Origin: Inquilinus sp039594555 | GTDB lineage: Bacteria > Pseudomonadota > Alphaproteobacteria > DSM-16000 > Inquilinaceae | DNA length: 29,102 bases | Direction of reading: 5' to 3' | Assembly: GCF_039594555.1 (NCBI RefSeq) | Contig: NZ_JBCNNF010000032.1 | Location: forward strand, 1 to 29,102 | Part shown: positions 7,846-14,781 of the stretch, one piece after another | Layout of the letters: every line of letters begins with the position of its first letter | Position numbering within the stretch: the first letter of the stretch is position 1 | Position numbers and translations under genes: made by a program | The notes under the pieces: generated by a model | Database searches by the model: none | What the model was told of the DNA's origin: nothing | Seen by the model: the letters and a program-made list of their open reading frames with translations, nothing else

Positions 7846-8964
7846 TTATTCCGCGGCTTGCAGCAGCTTGCGGCCGGGCCAGGTCTTCGCCCCGGCGCGG
7901 GCATATTGCGGCGGCAGGGTCAACTCGGCCCCCAGCGTCTCGGCCGCATGCCAACCCCAGCGCGGATCGTCCAGCACGGCGCGGGCCAGCGCCACCTGGT
8001 CGGCATCGCCGCGGGCGATGATGCCCTCGGCCTGGTGCGGGTCGACGATCATGCCGACGGCGCGGGTGGTCAGGCCGCTCTTCTCCCGGATCTCGCGGGC
8101 CAGCGGCACCTGGTAGCCGGGGCCGACCGGAATGCGCGCATGGGCGGCGTTGCCGCCGGAGCTGGCGCAGAGGAAGTCGTAGCCCAGGGCCTTCAGCTCG
8201 GCGGCCAGAACCGCGGCCTCCCCGACCTCGAAGCCGCCCTCGACCCATTCCGAGGCGCTGACGCGGACGCCCAGCGCGGTGCCGGCCGGCACCACCTCGC
8301 GCACCGCCGCCGCCACCGCCAGCGGGAAGGCACGCCGCCGCTCGGCATCGCCGCCCCAGCGGTCGTCGCGCTGGTTCGACAGCGGCGACAGGAAGCTGTG
8401 GAACAGATAGCCGTGCGCCATGTGCAGCTCGATGGCGTCGAAGCCCAGCCGCACGGCGCGCCGGGCCGCGGCGACGAAGGCGGCCTTCACCCGCTCCAGC
8501 CCGGCCTCGTCCAGCGCCTCCGGCGTGTGCCAGCCATTGTCGAAGGCGATGGCGGAGGGGGCGACGGTCGGCCACGGATCCTGGTCGGGGCCGAGGGGGC
8601 GGCCGCCTTCCCAGGGACGCTGGGTCGACGCCTTGCGTCCGGCATGGGCCAGCTGGATGCCGAAGCGGGTGCCGGGCAGGGCCACGGCGCGGGCTGCGGC
8701 CAGGGCACGGGCGATCGCCCGCTCATTGGCGTCGGAATACAGGCCCAGGCAGCCATGGGTGATGCGGCCCCGGCGCTCGACGCCGGTCGCCTCCACCACC
8801 ACCAGCGCGGCGCCGGACATGGCGAGGGTCATCCAATGCTGGATGTGCCAGTCGCTGGCGCAGCCGTCATCGGCGGAATACTGGCACATCGGCGCGATCA
8901 CGATCCGGTTGGGCAGCGTGAGAGGGCCGAGGGCGAGCGGCGAGAAGAGAGCGGATGCGGTCAT
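7846..8964 (-). CDS. NADH:flavin oxidoreductase, Old Yellow Enzyme family (YqjM/NamA type)
   Basis: This 372-residue FMN-dependent ene-reductase has a single TIM barrel. It shows the YqjM-class signature APMCQYSA, with Cys27 and Tyr29 matching the redox-tuning Cys and nearby Tyr of that class, and the substrate-anion binding pair H181/H184 in HMAHGYLFHSFLSPLSN. These enzymes reduce activated C=C bonds in enals, enones or nitro compounds, usually with NADPH. Length is normal for the thermophilic-like subgroup with a short C-terminal extension. The start ATG at 8964 is supported by family alignment (LFSPLALGPLTLPNRI); the ribosome site is weak. It is likely the first gene of a two-gene unit with the downstream penicillin acylase. 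The physiological substrate cannot be deduced. Confidence 0.92.
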   Translation of the reverse strand: MTASALFSPLALGPLTLPNRIVIAPMCQYSADDGCASDWHIQHWMTLAMSGAALVVVEATGVERRGRITHGCLGLYSDANERAIARALAAARAVALPGTRFGIQLAHAGRKASTQRPWEGGRPLGPDQDPWPTVAPSAIAFDNGWHTPEALDEAGLERVKAAFVAAARRAVRLGFDAIELHMAHGYLFHSFLSPLSNQRDDRWGGDAERRRAFPLAVAAAVREVVPAGTALGVRVSASEWVEGGFEVGEAAVLAAELKALGYDFLCASSGGNAAHARIPVGPGYQVPLAREIREKSGLTTRAVGMIVDPHQAEGIIARGDADQVALARAVLDDPRWGWHAAETLGAELTLPPQYARAGAKTWPGRKLLQAAE

Positions 8965-9127
8965 GGGCGATCGCTCGATCGGTGACGGGAAGGGACGGGT
9001 GGTCGGCGGTGTCGGACGGGATGTTATGTCAGATCATTCGATCCGCACCAGCCATCGGCGCAGGGCTGATCCAACCGAATATGGGCTCTCGGGGGCCACT
9101 TCGCTCCAGCTTGATACTCCAATTCAT

Positions 9128-9217
9128 TGTCATCCTCGGGCTTGACCCGAGGATCCAGGGGCTTTCAAGAGCCGCTCTCGGTGGCCCTGGATTGCCGGGT
9201 CAAGCCCGGCAATGACA
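9128..9217. repeat. Double-hairpin repeat, copy B (about 90 bp)
   Basis: Same architecture as copy A. The right half (from GGATTGCC to ATGACA) is identical to copy A. The left hairpin differs by paired changes (ATCCTCGGG/CCCGAGGAT), so base pairing is kept. The central spacer is longer. It lies between the TetR gene stop and the upstream region of the Old Yellow Enzyme gene. Confidence 0.88.
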
Positions 9218-9247
9218 GATAAGAAAAAACCGGATCCCGCGGGCAGT

Positions 9248-9925
9248 TCAGTTCGGCCTCGCCTGATGCGCCGGAGCGGCCGGGCCGAAGGCGCGCAGGA
9301 AGGTGCGCACGGCGTTGGCGACGCCGGTGTCGACCTCCGCCTCCGTCGGCTTGGTGCCCAGCATGTACGGGATGTGGAAATCGGCATGGATCAGGGCCAG
9401 GAACTGGCGCGCAGCCAGGTCCGGATCCTCGATCCGCAGGTATCCGGCATGGGCCAGCCGGGCGAAGCGGGCCGCGATCGCGGCCCAGGCGGTGCCGGGC
9501 CCGTGCTCGCGCCACGCCGCGAACAGCCCGGGATAGCGCTCGCCCTCGGTCTGGATCAGCTTTCGCAGCGCGCCGCCGTCACGGTTGTACAGGCAGTTGC
9601 GCACCAGCCGGCCGGCGAAGGCGGCCATCTCCGCCTCCAGGTCGCGCGGCTGGTCGGGGAAGGTGGTCAGGGTCTGGAACAGGCCGGCGTTGCAGCGCTC
9701 GGTCATCTCCCGCACCACGGCGATGAACAACGCCTCCTTGTCGCCATGGTGGTTGTAGATGGTCTGGCGTGACACCCCGGCCTCGGCCGCGATCAGGTCG
9801 ATGCTGGCGCCGGCGAAGCCATCGCGGCAGAACACCGCCGTGGCCGCGTCCAGCACCGAGGCATGCTTGGCGACCTGGCCGCGCCGGGGCGGCGTCGGCC
9901 GCCCGATCTGTTCCAACTCCCGCAT
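9248..9925 (-). CDS. TetR/AcrR-family repressor (AefR-like), divergent from the drug exporter
   Basis: This 225-residue regulator has a normal TetR N-terminal DNA-binding domain (residues ~20-70, with the helix-turn-helix around IAAEAGVSRQTIYNHHGDKEALF). A C-terminal ligand domain containing CNAGLFQTLTTF and ALIHADFHIPYM follows. It starts at ATG 9925 and is transcribed away from the MFS exporter gene across a 157-base gap that holds a strong palindrome 28-45 bases upstream of its own start. This arrangement fits autoregulation plus repression of the exporter until a toxic ligand binds. The ligand cannot be predicted. The downstream side carries repeat copy B. Confidence 0.9.
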   Translation of the reverse strand: MRELEQIGRPTPPRRGQVAKHASVLDAATAVFCRDGFAGASIDLIAAEAGVSRQTIYNHHGDKEALFIAVVREMTERCNAGLFQTLTTFPDQPRDLEAEMAAFAGRLVRNCLYNRDGGALRKLIQTEGERYPGLFAAWREHGPGTAWAAIAARFARLAHAGYLRIEDPDLAARQFLALIHADFHIPYMLGTKPTEAEVDTGVANAVRTFLRAFGPAAPAHQARPN

Positions 9926-9952
9926 CGCCCCAGCTTAAGGGGGCTTGACGAT

Positions 9953-9981
9953 TTGGACAATACTGTCCAAAGTTTTGGACA
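9953..9981. promoter_or_regulatory. Operator for the TetR/MFS divergent promoter
   Basis: TTGGACA at 9953-9959 and TGTCCAA at 9964-9970 form a perfect 7-bp inverted repeat with a 4-base spacer. A third half-site, TTGGACA, follows at 9975-9981. A possible exporter -35 (TTGACG, 9945-9950) abuts the palindrome. The position between divergent regulator and transporter genes makes it the likely TetR binding site. Confidence 0.7.
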
Positions 9982-10082
9982 GAGAGTCGCAGCGAGCGCC
10001 CGCAAAGGGCGACATGCGCCTCGCGCTCGTCATCCGCCCGGACCCATCTCCGTCCGCCGGCCTCCCATCCGGAAGACCGCTC

Positions 10083-11285
10083 ATGTCCTCGTCGCTGCTC
10101 CGCTACGCGATCGTGCTCGGCCTGCTCACAGCCATCGGGCCGTTCGCGATCGACATGTACCTGCCGGCGCTGCCGGAGATCGGCCGCAGCCTGGGGGCGG
10201 GGACCGAGGCGGTGCAGGCCAGCCTGATGGCCTTCTTCATCTCGCTCGGCGTCGGCCAGCTGGTGTTCGGCCCGCTCTCCGACATGTTCGGGCGCAAGCT
10301 GCCGCTGTATCTCGGCCTCGCCGTCTTCGTCGCCGCCAGCATCGGCTGCGCCTTCGCGCCGGACATCGAGACGCTGGTCGCCTTCCGCTTCGTCCAGGGC
10401 CTCGGCGCCTGCGCCGGCATGGTCATTCCGCGGGCCGTGGTGCGCGACCTGCACACCGGCACCGAGGCGGCGCGGCTGATGTCGCTGCTGATGCTGGTGT
10501 TCAGCGTCTCGCCGATCCTGGCGCCTCTGGGCGGCAGCTTCGTGATCGAGGCGGCGGGCTGGCGCGGCGTGTTCTGGGTGGTGACGGTGCTGGCCGCGCT
10601 CGGCATCGTCATGCTGACCTTGTTCCTGACCGAGACGCGGCCGCGGCACCATCGCGTCGACAGCAGCATCCTCGGCGCGCTGCGGGCCTACCGCTCGCTG
10701 CTGACCGACTGGCAGTTCCTGGGGCTGACCTTCATCGGCGCCTTCGGCATCGCCAGCTTCTTCGCCTACCTCGCCAACTCCTCCTTCATCCTGATCGAGC
10801 ATTACGGCCTGTCGCCGCGGCTCTACAGCGTGTTCTTCTCGATCAACGCCGTGTCCTTCATCGGCGTGTCGCAATGCACCGGCTGGCTGGCCGGCCGCTT
10901 CGGCCTGGGCCGGATCGTGCGGATCGCCGTCACCGGCTATGCCGCCGCCATGGTGGTGCTGCTGGCCGTGACCGCGGCCGGAGTCGACCAGCTGGCGGTG
11001 CTGACCGCGCTGCTGTTCATCGGCTACGGCTTCCTCGGCCTCGTCATCCCGACCACCTCGGTGCTGGCGCTGGAGAATCACGGCGCCGTCGCCGGCACCG
11101 CCTCGGCCTTGATGGGCACGCTGCAATTCGTCACCGGCGCGGTGGTGATCGCGGTGATCGGCCCGTTCTTCGACGGCACCTCGCTGCCGATGGTGGCGGG
11201 CATCACCGGCTGCGCCGTCATCGCCTTCGCCCTGGCCCAGGCGACGCTGGGCCGCGAGCGCCCGGCCGAGGTCCCGGCGCAATAG
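10083..11285 (+). CDS. MFS drug exporter, Bcr/CflA type
   Basis: This 400-residue inner-membrane protein has the hydrophobicity of a 12-helix drug:H+ antiporter. The opening TAIGPFAIDMYLPALPEI is typical of the Bcr/CflA group (bicyclomycin, chloramphenicol and other drugs), and the MFS motif A is GPLSDMFGRK (residues 63-72). ATG 10083 is chosen because GGAAG (10071-10075) lies seven bases upstream and the first helix follows at once; an in-frame start at 9945 would lie at the edge of the promoter/operator. Control by the adjacent TetR repressor is inferred from the shared operator region. A GC-rich terminator follows three bases after the stop. The exported compound is unknown. Confidence 0.9.
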   Translation: MSSSLLRYAIVLGLLTAIGPFAIDMYLPALPEIGRSLGAGTEAVQASLMAFFISLGVGQLVFGPLSDMFGRKLPLYLGLAVFVAASIGCAFAPDIETLVAFRFVQGLGACAGMVIPRAVVRDLHTGTEAARLMSLLMLVFSVSPILAPLGGSFVIEAAGWRGVFWVVTVLAALGIVMLTLFLTETRPRHHRVDSSILGALRAYRSLLTDWQFLGLTFIGAFGIASFFAYLANSSFILIEHYGLSPRLYSVFFSINAVSFIGVSQCTGWLAGRFGLGRIVRIAVTGYAAAMVVLLAVTAAGVDQLAVLTALLFIGYGFLGLVIPTTSVLALENHGAVAGTASALMGTLQFVTGAVVIAVIGPFFDGTSLPMVAGITGCAVIAFALAQATLGRERPAEVPAQ

Positions 11286-11287
11286 GC

Positions 11288-11315
11288 GGCCCGCCCGAGG
11301 GGCGGGCCTTCCTCT
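11288..11315. terminator. Hairpin terminator between convergent genes
   Basis: GGCCCGCCC (11288-11296) and GGGCGGGCC (11300-11308) pair perfectly around a GAG loop, followed by TTCCTCTT. It lies directly after the exporter stop codon and before the convergent SDR stop, so it is well placed to end exporter transcription. Confidence 0.8.
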
Positions 11316-12055
11316 TACGCGTTGATTCCGCCGTCCACTGCGATGGACGCGCCGGTGATCCAGCGCCCGCCTTCCCCGGCGAGATGCGCGGCCATGGCGG
11401 CAATGTCCGACGCCTCGCCGTAATGGCCGAGCGCGATGTGCTGGCGCTGGCCGTCCGCATGCGGTCCGTCTGCAGGGTTCATGTCGGTGTCGGTCGGGCC
11501 GGGATGGATGATGTTGGCGGTGATGCCGCGCGGTCCCAGGTCCCGCGCCAGGCCGCGGGTCAGCCCGGTCAGCGCCGCCTTGGTCATGACGTAGAGCGTC
11601 ATGTTCGCCGCGCCGGCATAGTCGGCCAGGCACGACCCGATCGAGATGATGCGGCCGCCCTGGCCCATGTGCCGGGCCGCCGCCTGCGCCGCCAGGAAGC
11701 TGGAGCGGACATGGATCGCCAGGACGCGGTCCAGTTCCTCCTCGGTCACCTCCTCGAACGGGCCGTAGGGGAAGACGCCGGCATTGTTGACCAGGATGTC
11801 GATCCGGCCCAGCTCGGCCACGGTCCGCTCCACCGCCGCCTGCACCGCGCGGCCGTCGGTGGCGTCGGCGGCGATCGCCAGGCCGCGCCGGCCCGCCGCC
11901 TCGATCCGCCCGACCAGGGCCTGCGCCTTTTCAGGCGAGGCGGCATAAGTCACCGCCACATCGGCGCCATCCCGCGCCAGCCGCTCCGCGATCGCGGCGC
12001 CGATGCCGCGGCTGCCGCCGGTGACCAGCGCGACTTTTCCCGACAATCCGGACAT
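11315..12055 (-). CDS. SDR-family NAD(P)-dependent oxidoreductase
   Basis: This 246-residue classical short-chain dehydrogenase has the cofactor motif TGGSRGIG at residues 12-19, the NNAG motif at about 90-93, and the active-site serine region around S138/S141 with Y155 and K159 (YVMTK). The C-terminus ITGASIAVDGGINA is typical of FabG-like members. ATG 12055 is preferred over 12067 because GGAG lies six bases upstream and the upstream ATG would overlap that site and the operator palindrome. It is divergent from a TetR gene whose intergenic region holds two copies of one operator, so TetR-controlled expression is likely. Substrate unknown. Confidence 0.92.
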   Translation of the reverse strand: MSGLSGKVALVTGGSRGIGAAIAERLARDGADVAVTYAASPEKAQALVGRIEAAGRRGLAIAADATDGRAVQAAVERTVAELGRIDILVNNAGVFPYGPFEEVTEEELDRVLAIHVRSSFLAAQAAARHMGQGGRIISIGSCLADYAGAANMTLYVMTKAALTGLTRGLARDLGPRGITANIIHPGPTDTDMNPADGPHADGQRQHIALGHYGEASDIAAMAAHLAGEGGRWITGASIAVDGGINA

Positions 12056-12065
12056 GGGTCTCTCC

Positions 12066-12091
12066 ATTTATGTGTTGATCGATACATAAAT
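12066..12091. promoter_or_regulatory. TetR operator, site 1 (SDR side)
   Basis: ATTTATGT and ACATAAAT form perfect 8-bp arms around a 10-base, partly palindromic centre (GTTGATCGAT). The site begins 11 bases upstream of the SDR start codon, so occupancy would block SDR transcription or early elongation. Confidence 0.75.
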
Positions 12092-12123
12092 CCGTATCCG
12101 ACTTGCCGGCGCCTGTCCAGCGG

Positions 12124-12147
12124 TTTATGTATTGGTTGACACAGAAA
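12124..12147. promoter_or_regulatory. TetR operator, site 2 (regulator side)
   Basis: TTTATGT and ACAGAAA flank a 10-base centre (ATTGGTTGAC), repeating site 1 with one arm mismatch. It ends ten bases before the tetR start codon and overlaps its ribosome-binding region, which suggests autoregulation. Confidence 0.65.
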
Positions 12148-12156
12148 GGATCCGCG

Positions 12157-12777
12157 ATGGCCGAACGGGGCCGTCCCCGCAGCTTCGACCGGGCCGCCGC
12201 GCTGCGCCGGGCGATGGAGGTGTTCTGGGCGCGCGGCTATGACGGCGCGTCGATGACCGACCTCACCGCCGCCATGGGCATCAACTCGCCCAGCCTGTAC
12301 GCCGCCTTCGGCTGCAAGGAGGCGCTGTTCCGCGAGGCGCTGGAGCTCTACGAGGCGGGCGAGGGCGGCTCGGCCTCCCGCTCGCTGCAGGACGGGCCGA
12401 CGGCGCGGGCCGGCGTCGAGGCGATGCTGCGCGAGAATGCGGTGGCCTACACCGCGCCGGACCGGCCGCCGGGCTGCATGATCGTGCTGGCCTCGGCCGT
12501 CGGCAGCCCGGCCAGCCCGGAGGTGCGCGACTATCTGCAGGCGGCCGGGCGGCGGTCGGTGGCGCAGATCAAGGCGCGGCTGGACCGCGGCGTGGCCGAG
12601 GGCGACGTGCCGCCGGGCGCCGACACCCAGGCCATCGCCGCCTATTTCGCCACGGTGCTGAACGGCCTGACCATCCAGGCCCGCAACGGCGCCGATTGCC
12701 CGGCGCTGCAGGCCGTGGTCGACAGCGCCATGGCCGGCTGGGACGCGCTGACGGCACCGCGGCGAAGAGCGGGTTGA
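12157..12777 (+). CDS. TetR/AcrR-family repressor, divergent from the SDR
   Basis: This 206-residue regulator begins MAERGRPRSFD, a common opening of a TetR subgroup that controls neighbouring oxidoreductases. The helix-turn-helix lies at about residues 28-50 (MTDLTAAMGINSPSLYAAFG), and the C-terminal domain includes PPGCMIVLASAVG, typical of that subgroup. ATG 12157 is chosen over 12103 because AAAGGA precedes it and the upstream version would read through operator site 2. Two matching operators flank the SDR and tetR starts, so it very likely represses both. The inducer is unknown, possibly the SDR substrate. Confidence 0.9.
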   Translation: MAERGRPRSFDRAAALRRAMEVFWARGYDGASMTDLTAAMGINSPSLYAAFGCKEALFREALELYEAGEGGSASRSLQDGPTARAGVEAMLRENAVAYTAPDRPPGCMIVLASAVGSPASPEVRDYLQAAGRRSVAQIKARLDRGVAEGDVPPGADTQAIAAYFATVLNGLTIQARNGADCPALQAVVDSAMAGWDALTAPRRRAG

Positions 12778-12877
12778 CAGGGCGGCGGCGGGGCTTCGAC
12801 AGTTCGCCGTCGAATCTCCGGACAGAGGCTGGCATGGGGCAGGGCAGGGTGAACGGACGCGCGCCGGCGATCAGCCC

Positions 12878-14755
12878 GTGACCGGCCTTGTCGACACCCT
12901 CGACGCGCCACGGCCGGGCGCGGAGTCCGACGCCCTGCTCTCGGTGCGGGATCTCACCGTCGGCTTCGACACGCCCTCAGGCCCGTTCGCGGCCGTGCAG
13001 TCGCTGAGCTTCGACCTGGCCCCCGGCCGGACGCTGGCCATCGTCGGCGAATCCGGCTCCGGCAAGTCGGTCACGGCGCTGTCGGTGATGCGGCTGGTGC
13101 GGCATGTCGGCGGCGCCATCGCCGGCGGATCGATCCGGTTCCGGCCGGGGGAGGGGGCGCCGGTCGACCTGGTGCAGGCGCCGGAGGACCGGCTGCGGCA
13201 GATCCGCGGCAACGACATCGCGATGATCTTCCAGGAGCCGATGACGTCGCTGAACCCTGTCTTCACCATCGGCAACCAGATCGTCGAGGCGCTGGTCCTG
13301 CACCAGCGCCTGAGCCTGCGCGAGGCGCGGCGGGAGGCGGAGGCGCTGCTGCGACGGGTGCGGCTGCCGGATGCCGGGGCGATGCTGGACCGCTACCCGC
13401 ACCAGCTGTCTGGCGGCATGCGTCAGCGGGTGATGATCGCGATGGCGCTGTGCTGCCGGCCGCGCCTCTTGATCGCCGATGAGCCGACCACGGCGCTGGA
13501 CGTCACCATCCAGGCCCAGATCCTGACCCTGATCCGCGAGCTGCAGCGCGACCTCGGCATGGCCGTGCTGTTCATCACCCACGACATGGGGGTGGTGGCG
13601 GAGATGGCGGACGAGGTGCTGGTGATGTGGCGCGGCCGCAAGGTCGAGCAGGCGCCGGTGCGCGAGATCTTCCGGGCGCCGCGGCACCCCTACACCCGCG
13701 CGCTGCTGTCGGCGGTGCCGCGGCTGGGCAGCCTGGCCGGCGAGGACCTGCCGAAGCGCACGCCGCTGATCGTGCTGGACGGCGACACGCCGCGCAGTAT
13801 CGGCGAGATCCGGGTGCAGGACACCGCCGACACGTCCGCGCCGCTGCTGTCGGTCGACCGGCTGACCACGCGCTTCGACGTGAAGAAGACCATGCTCGGC
13901 CGCGTCACCCATCGCGTCCATGCGGTGGAGGAGGTGAACTTCGAGCTGTACCCCGGCGAGACGCTGGCCCTGGTCGGGGAATCGGGCAGCGGCAAGTCGA
14001 CCATCGGCAAGACCCTGCAGCAGCTGGTGAAGCCGACCTCGGGCAGCATCCGCTTCGAGGGCCAGGACGTTCTAGCCATGGGGGCGGCCGAGCGGCGGCG
14101 GCTGCGCCAGAAGATCCAGTATGTGTTCCAGGACCCCTTCGCCGCGCTGGACCCGCGCAAGAAGGTGGGCTTCTCGATCGCCGAGCCGATCGTCACCCAC
14201 GGGCTGGCGCAGGGCCGCGCGGCGGTGACAAGACGGATGCATGAGCTGATGGAGCGGGTGGGCCTGCCGCCGGCCCGGGCCGGCCGCTACCCGCACGAGT
14301 TCTCCGGCGGCCAGCGCCAGCGCATCTGCATCGCCCGGGCCCTGGCCAGCGATCCCAGGCTGATCATCGCCGACGAATCCGTCTCCGCCCTCGACGTCTC
14401 GATCCAGGCCCAGATCGTCGACCTCTTGATGGAGCTGCAGGCGCGGCAGCGGCTGTCCTATCTCTTCATCACCCACGACATGGCGGTGGTGGAGAAGATC
14501 AGCCACCGGGTCGCGGTGATGTATCTCGGCCAGATTGTCGAGATCGGACCGCGCCGGGCGGTGTTCGAGACACCGCGGCACCCCTACACGAAGCGGCTGC
14601 TGGCGGCGGTGCCGGTGGCCGATCCGGAGCGGGCGGGGAACCGCCCGGCGCTGGAGGGCGAGATCCCGAGCCCGGTGCGCGCCGTCGGCGACGAACCGGC
14701 GATCCACCGGCTGCTTCCGGTCGGACCCAATCATTTCGCGGCGGTCGAGGCATGA
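12878..14755 (+). CDS. Peptide/glutathione-type ABC transporter, fused double ATPase (GsiA-like)
   Basis: This 625-residue protein carries two complete ABC ATPase domains, corresponding to DppD and DppF fused. The first has Walker A GESGSGKS at 57-64, signature LSGGMRQRV and Walker B LLIADEPTTALDV. The second repeats GESGSGKS, FSGGQRQRI and LIIADESVSALDV. Both domains carry the oligopeptide-type C-terminal extension (RHPYTRALLSAVP, RHPYTKRLLAAVP). The length is almost that of E. coli GsiA (about 623), and the gene order ATPase, binding protein, permease, permease matches gsiABCD. The start is GTG 12878 with only a weak ribosome site, so it could lie slightly elsewhere. The stop is TGA 14753-14755. 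Substrate is inferred only as a peptide-like compound. Confidence 0.92.
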   Translation: MTGLVDTLDAPRPGAESDALLSVRDLTVGFDTPSGPFAAVQSLSFDLAPGRTLAIVGESGSGKSVTALSVMRLVRHVGGAIAGGSIRFRPGEGAPVDLVQAPEDRLRQIRGNDIAMIFQEPMTSLNPVFTIGNQIVEALVLHQRLSLREARREAEALLRRVRLPDAGAMLDRYPHQLSGGMRQRVMIAMALCCRPRLLIADEPTTALDVTIQAQILTLIRELQRDLGMAVLFITHDMGVVAEMADEVLVMWRGRKVEQAPVREIFRAPRHPYTRALLSAVPRLGSLAGEDLPKRTPLIVLDGDTPRSIGEIRVQDTADTSAPLLSVDRLTTRFDVKKTMLGRVTHRVHAVEEVNFELYPGETLALVGESGSGKSTIGKTLQQLVKPTSGSIRFEGQDVLAMGAAERRRLRQKIQYVFQDPFAALDPRKKVGFSIAEPIVTHGLAQGRAAVTRRMHELMERVGLPPARAGRYPHEFSGGQRQRICIARALASDPRLIIADESVSALDVSIQAQIVDLLMELQARQRLSYLFITHDMAVVEKISHRVAVMYLGQIVEIGPRRAVFETPRHPYTKRLLAAVPVADPERAGNRPALEGEIPSPVRAVGDEPAIHRLLPVGPNHFAAVEA

Positions 14756-14781
14756 GCCGCCATCACAAAACAGGGAAGGCG

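Noticed and set aside
5574..8021. 815-codon plus-strand open frame opposite the penicillin acylase
   Set aside because: Same reason: antisense shadow, no recognisable residues, and it spans two real minus-strand genes.
9579..11633. 684-codon minus-strand open frame spanning the exporter, its promoter and the TetR gene
   Set aside because: It runs through the operator, the exporter antisense and parts of two other genes in the wrong frame; not a protein gene.
14752..14781. ATG at 14752 overlapping the ATPase stop as the binding-protein start
   Set aside because: The ATGs at 14782/14785 have a much stronger ribosome-binding site (AGGGAAGG) at normal spacing; 14752 remains possible through coupling but is second choice.
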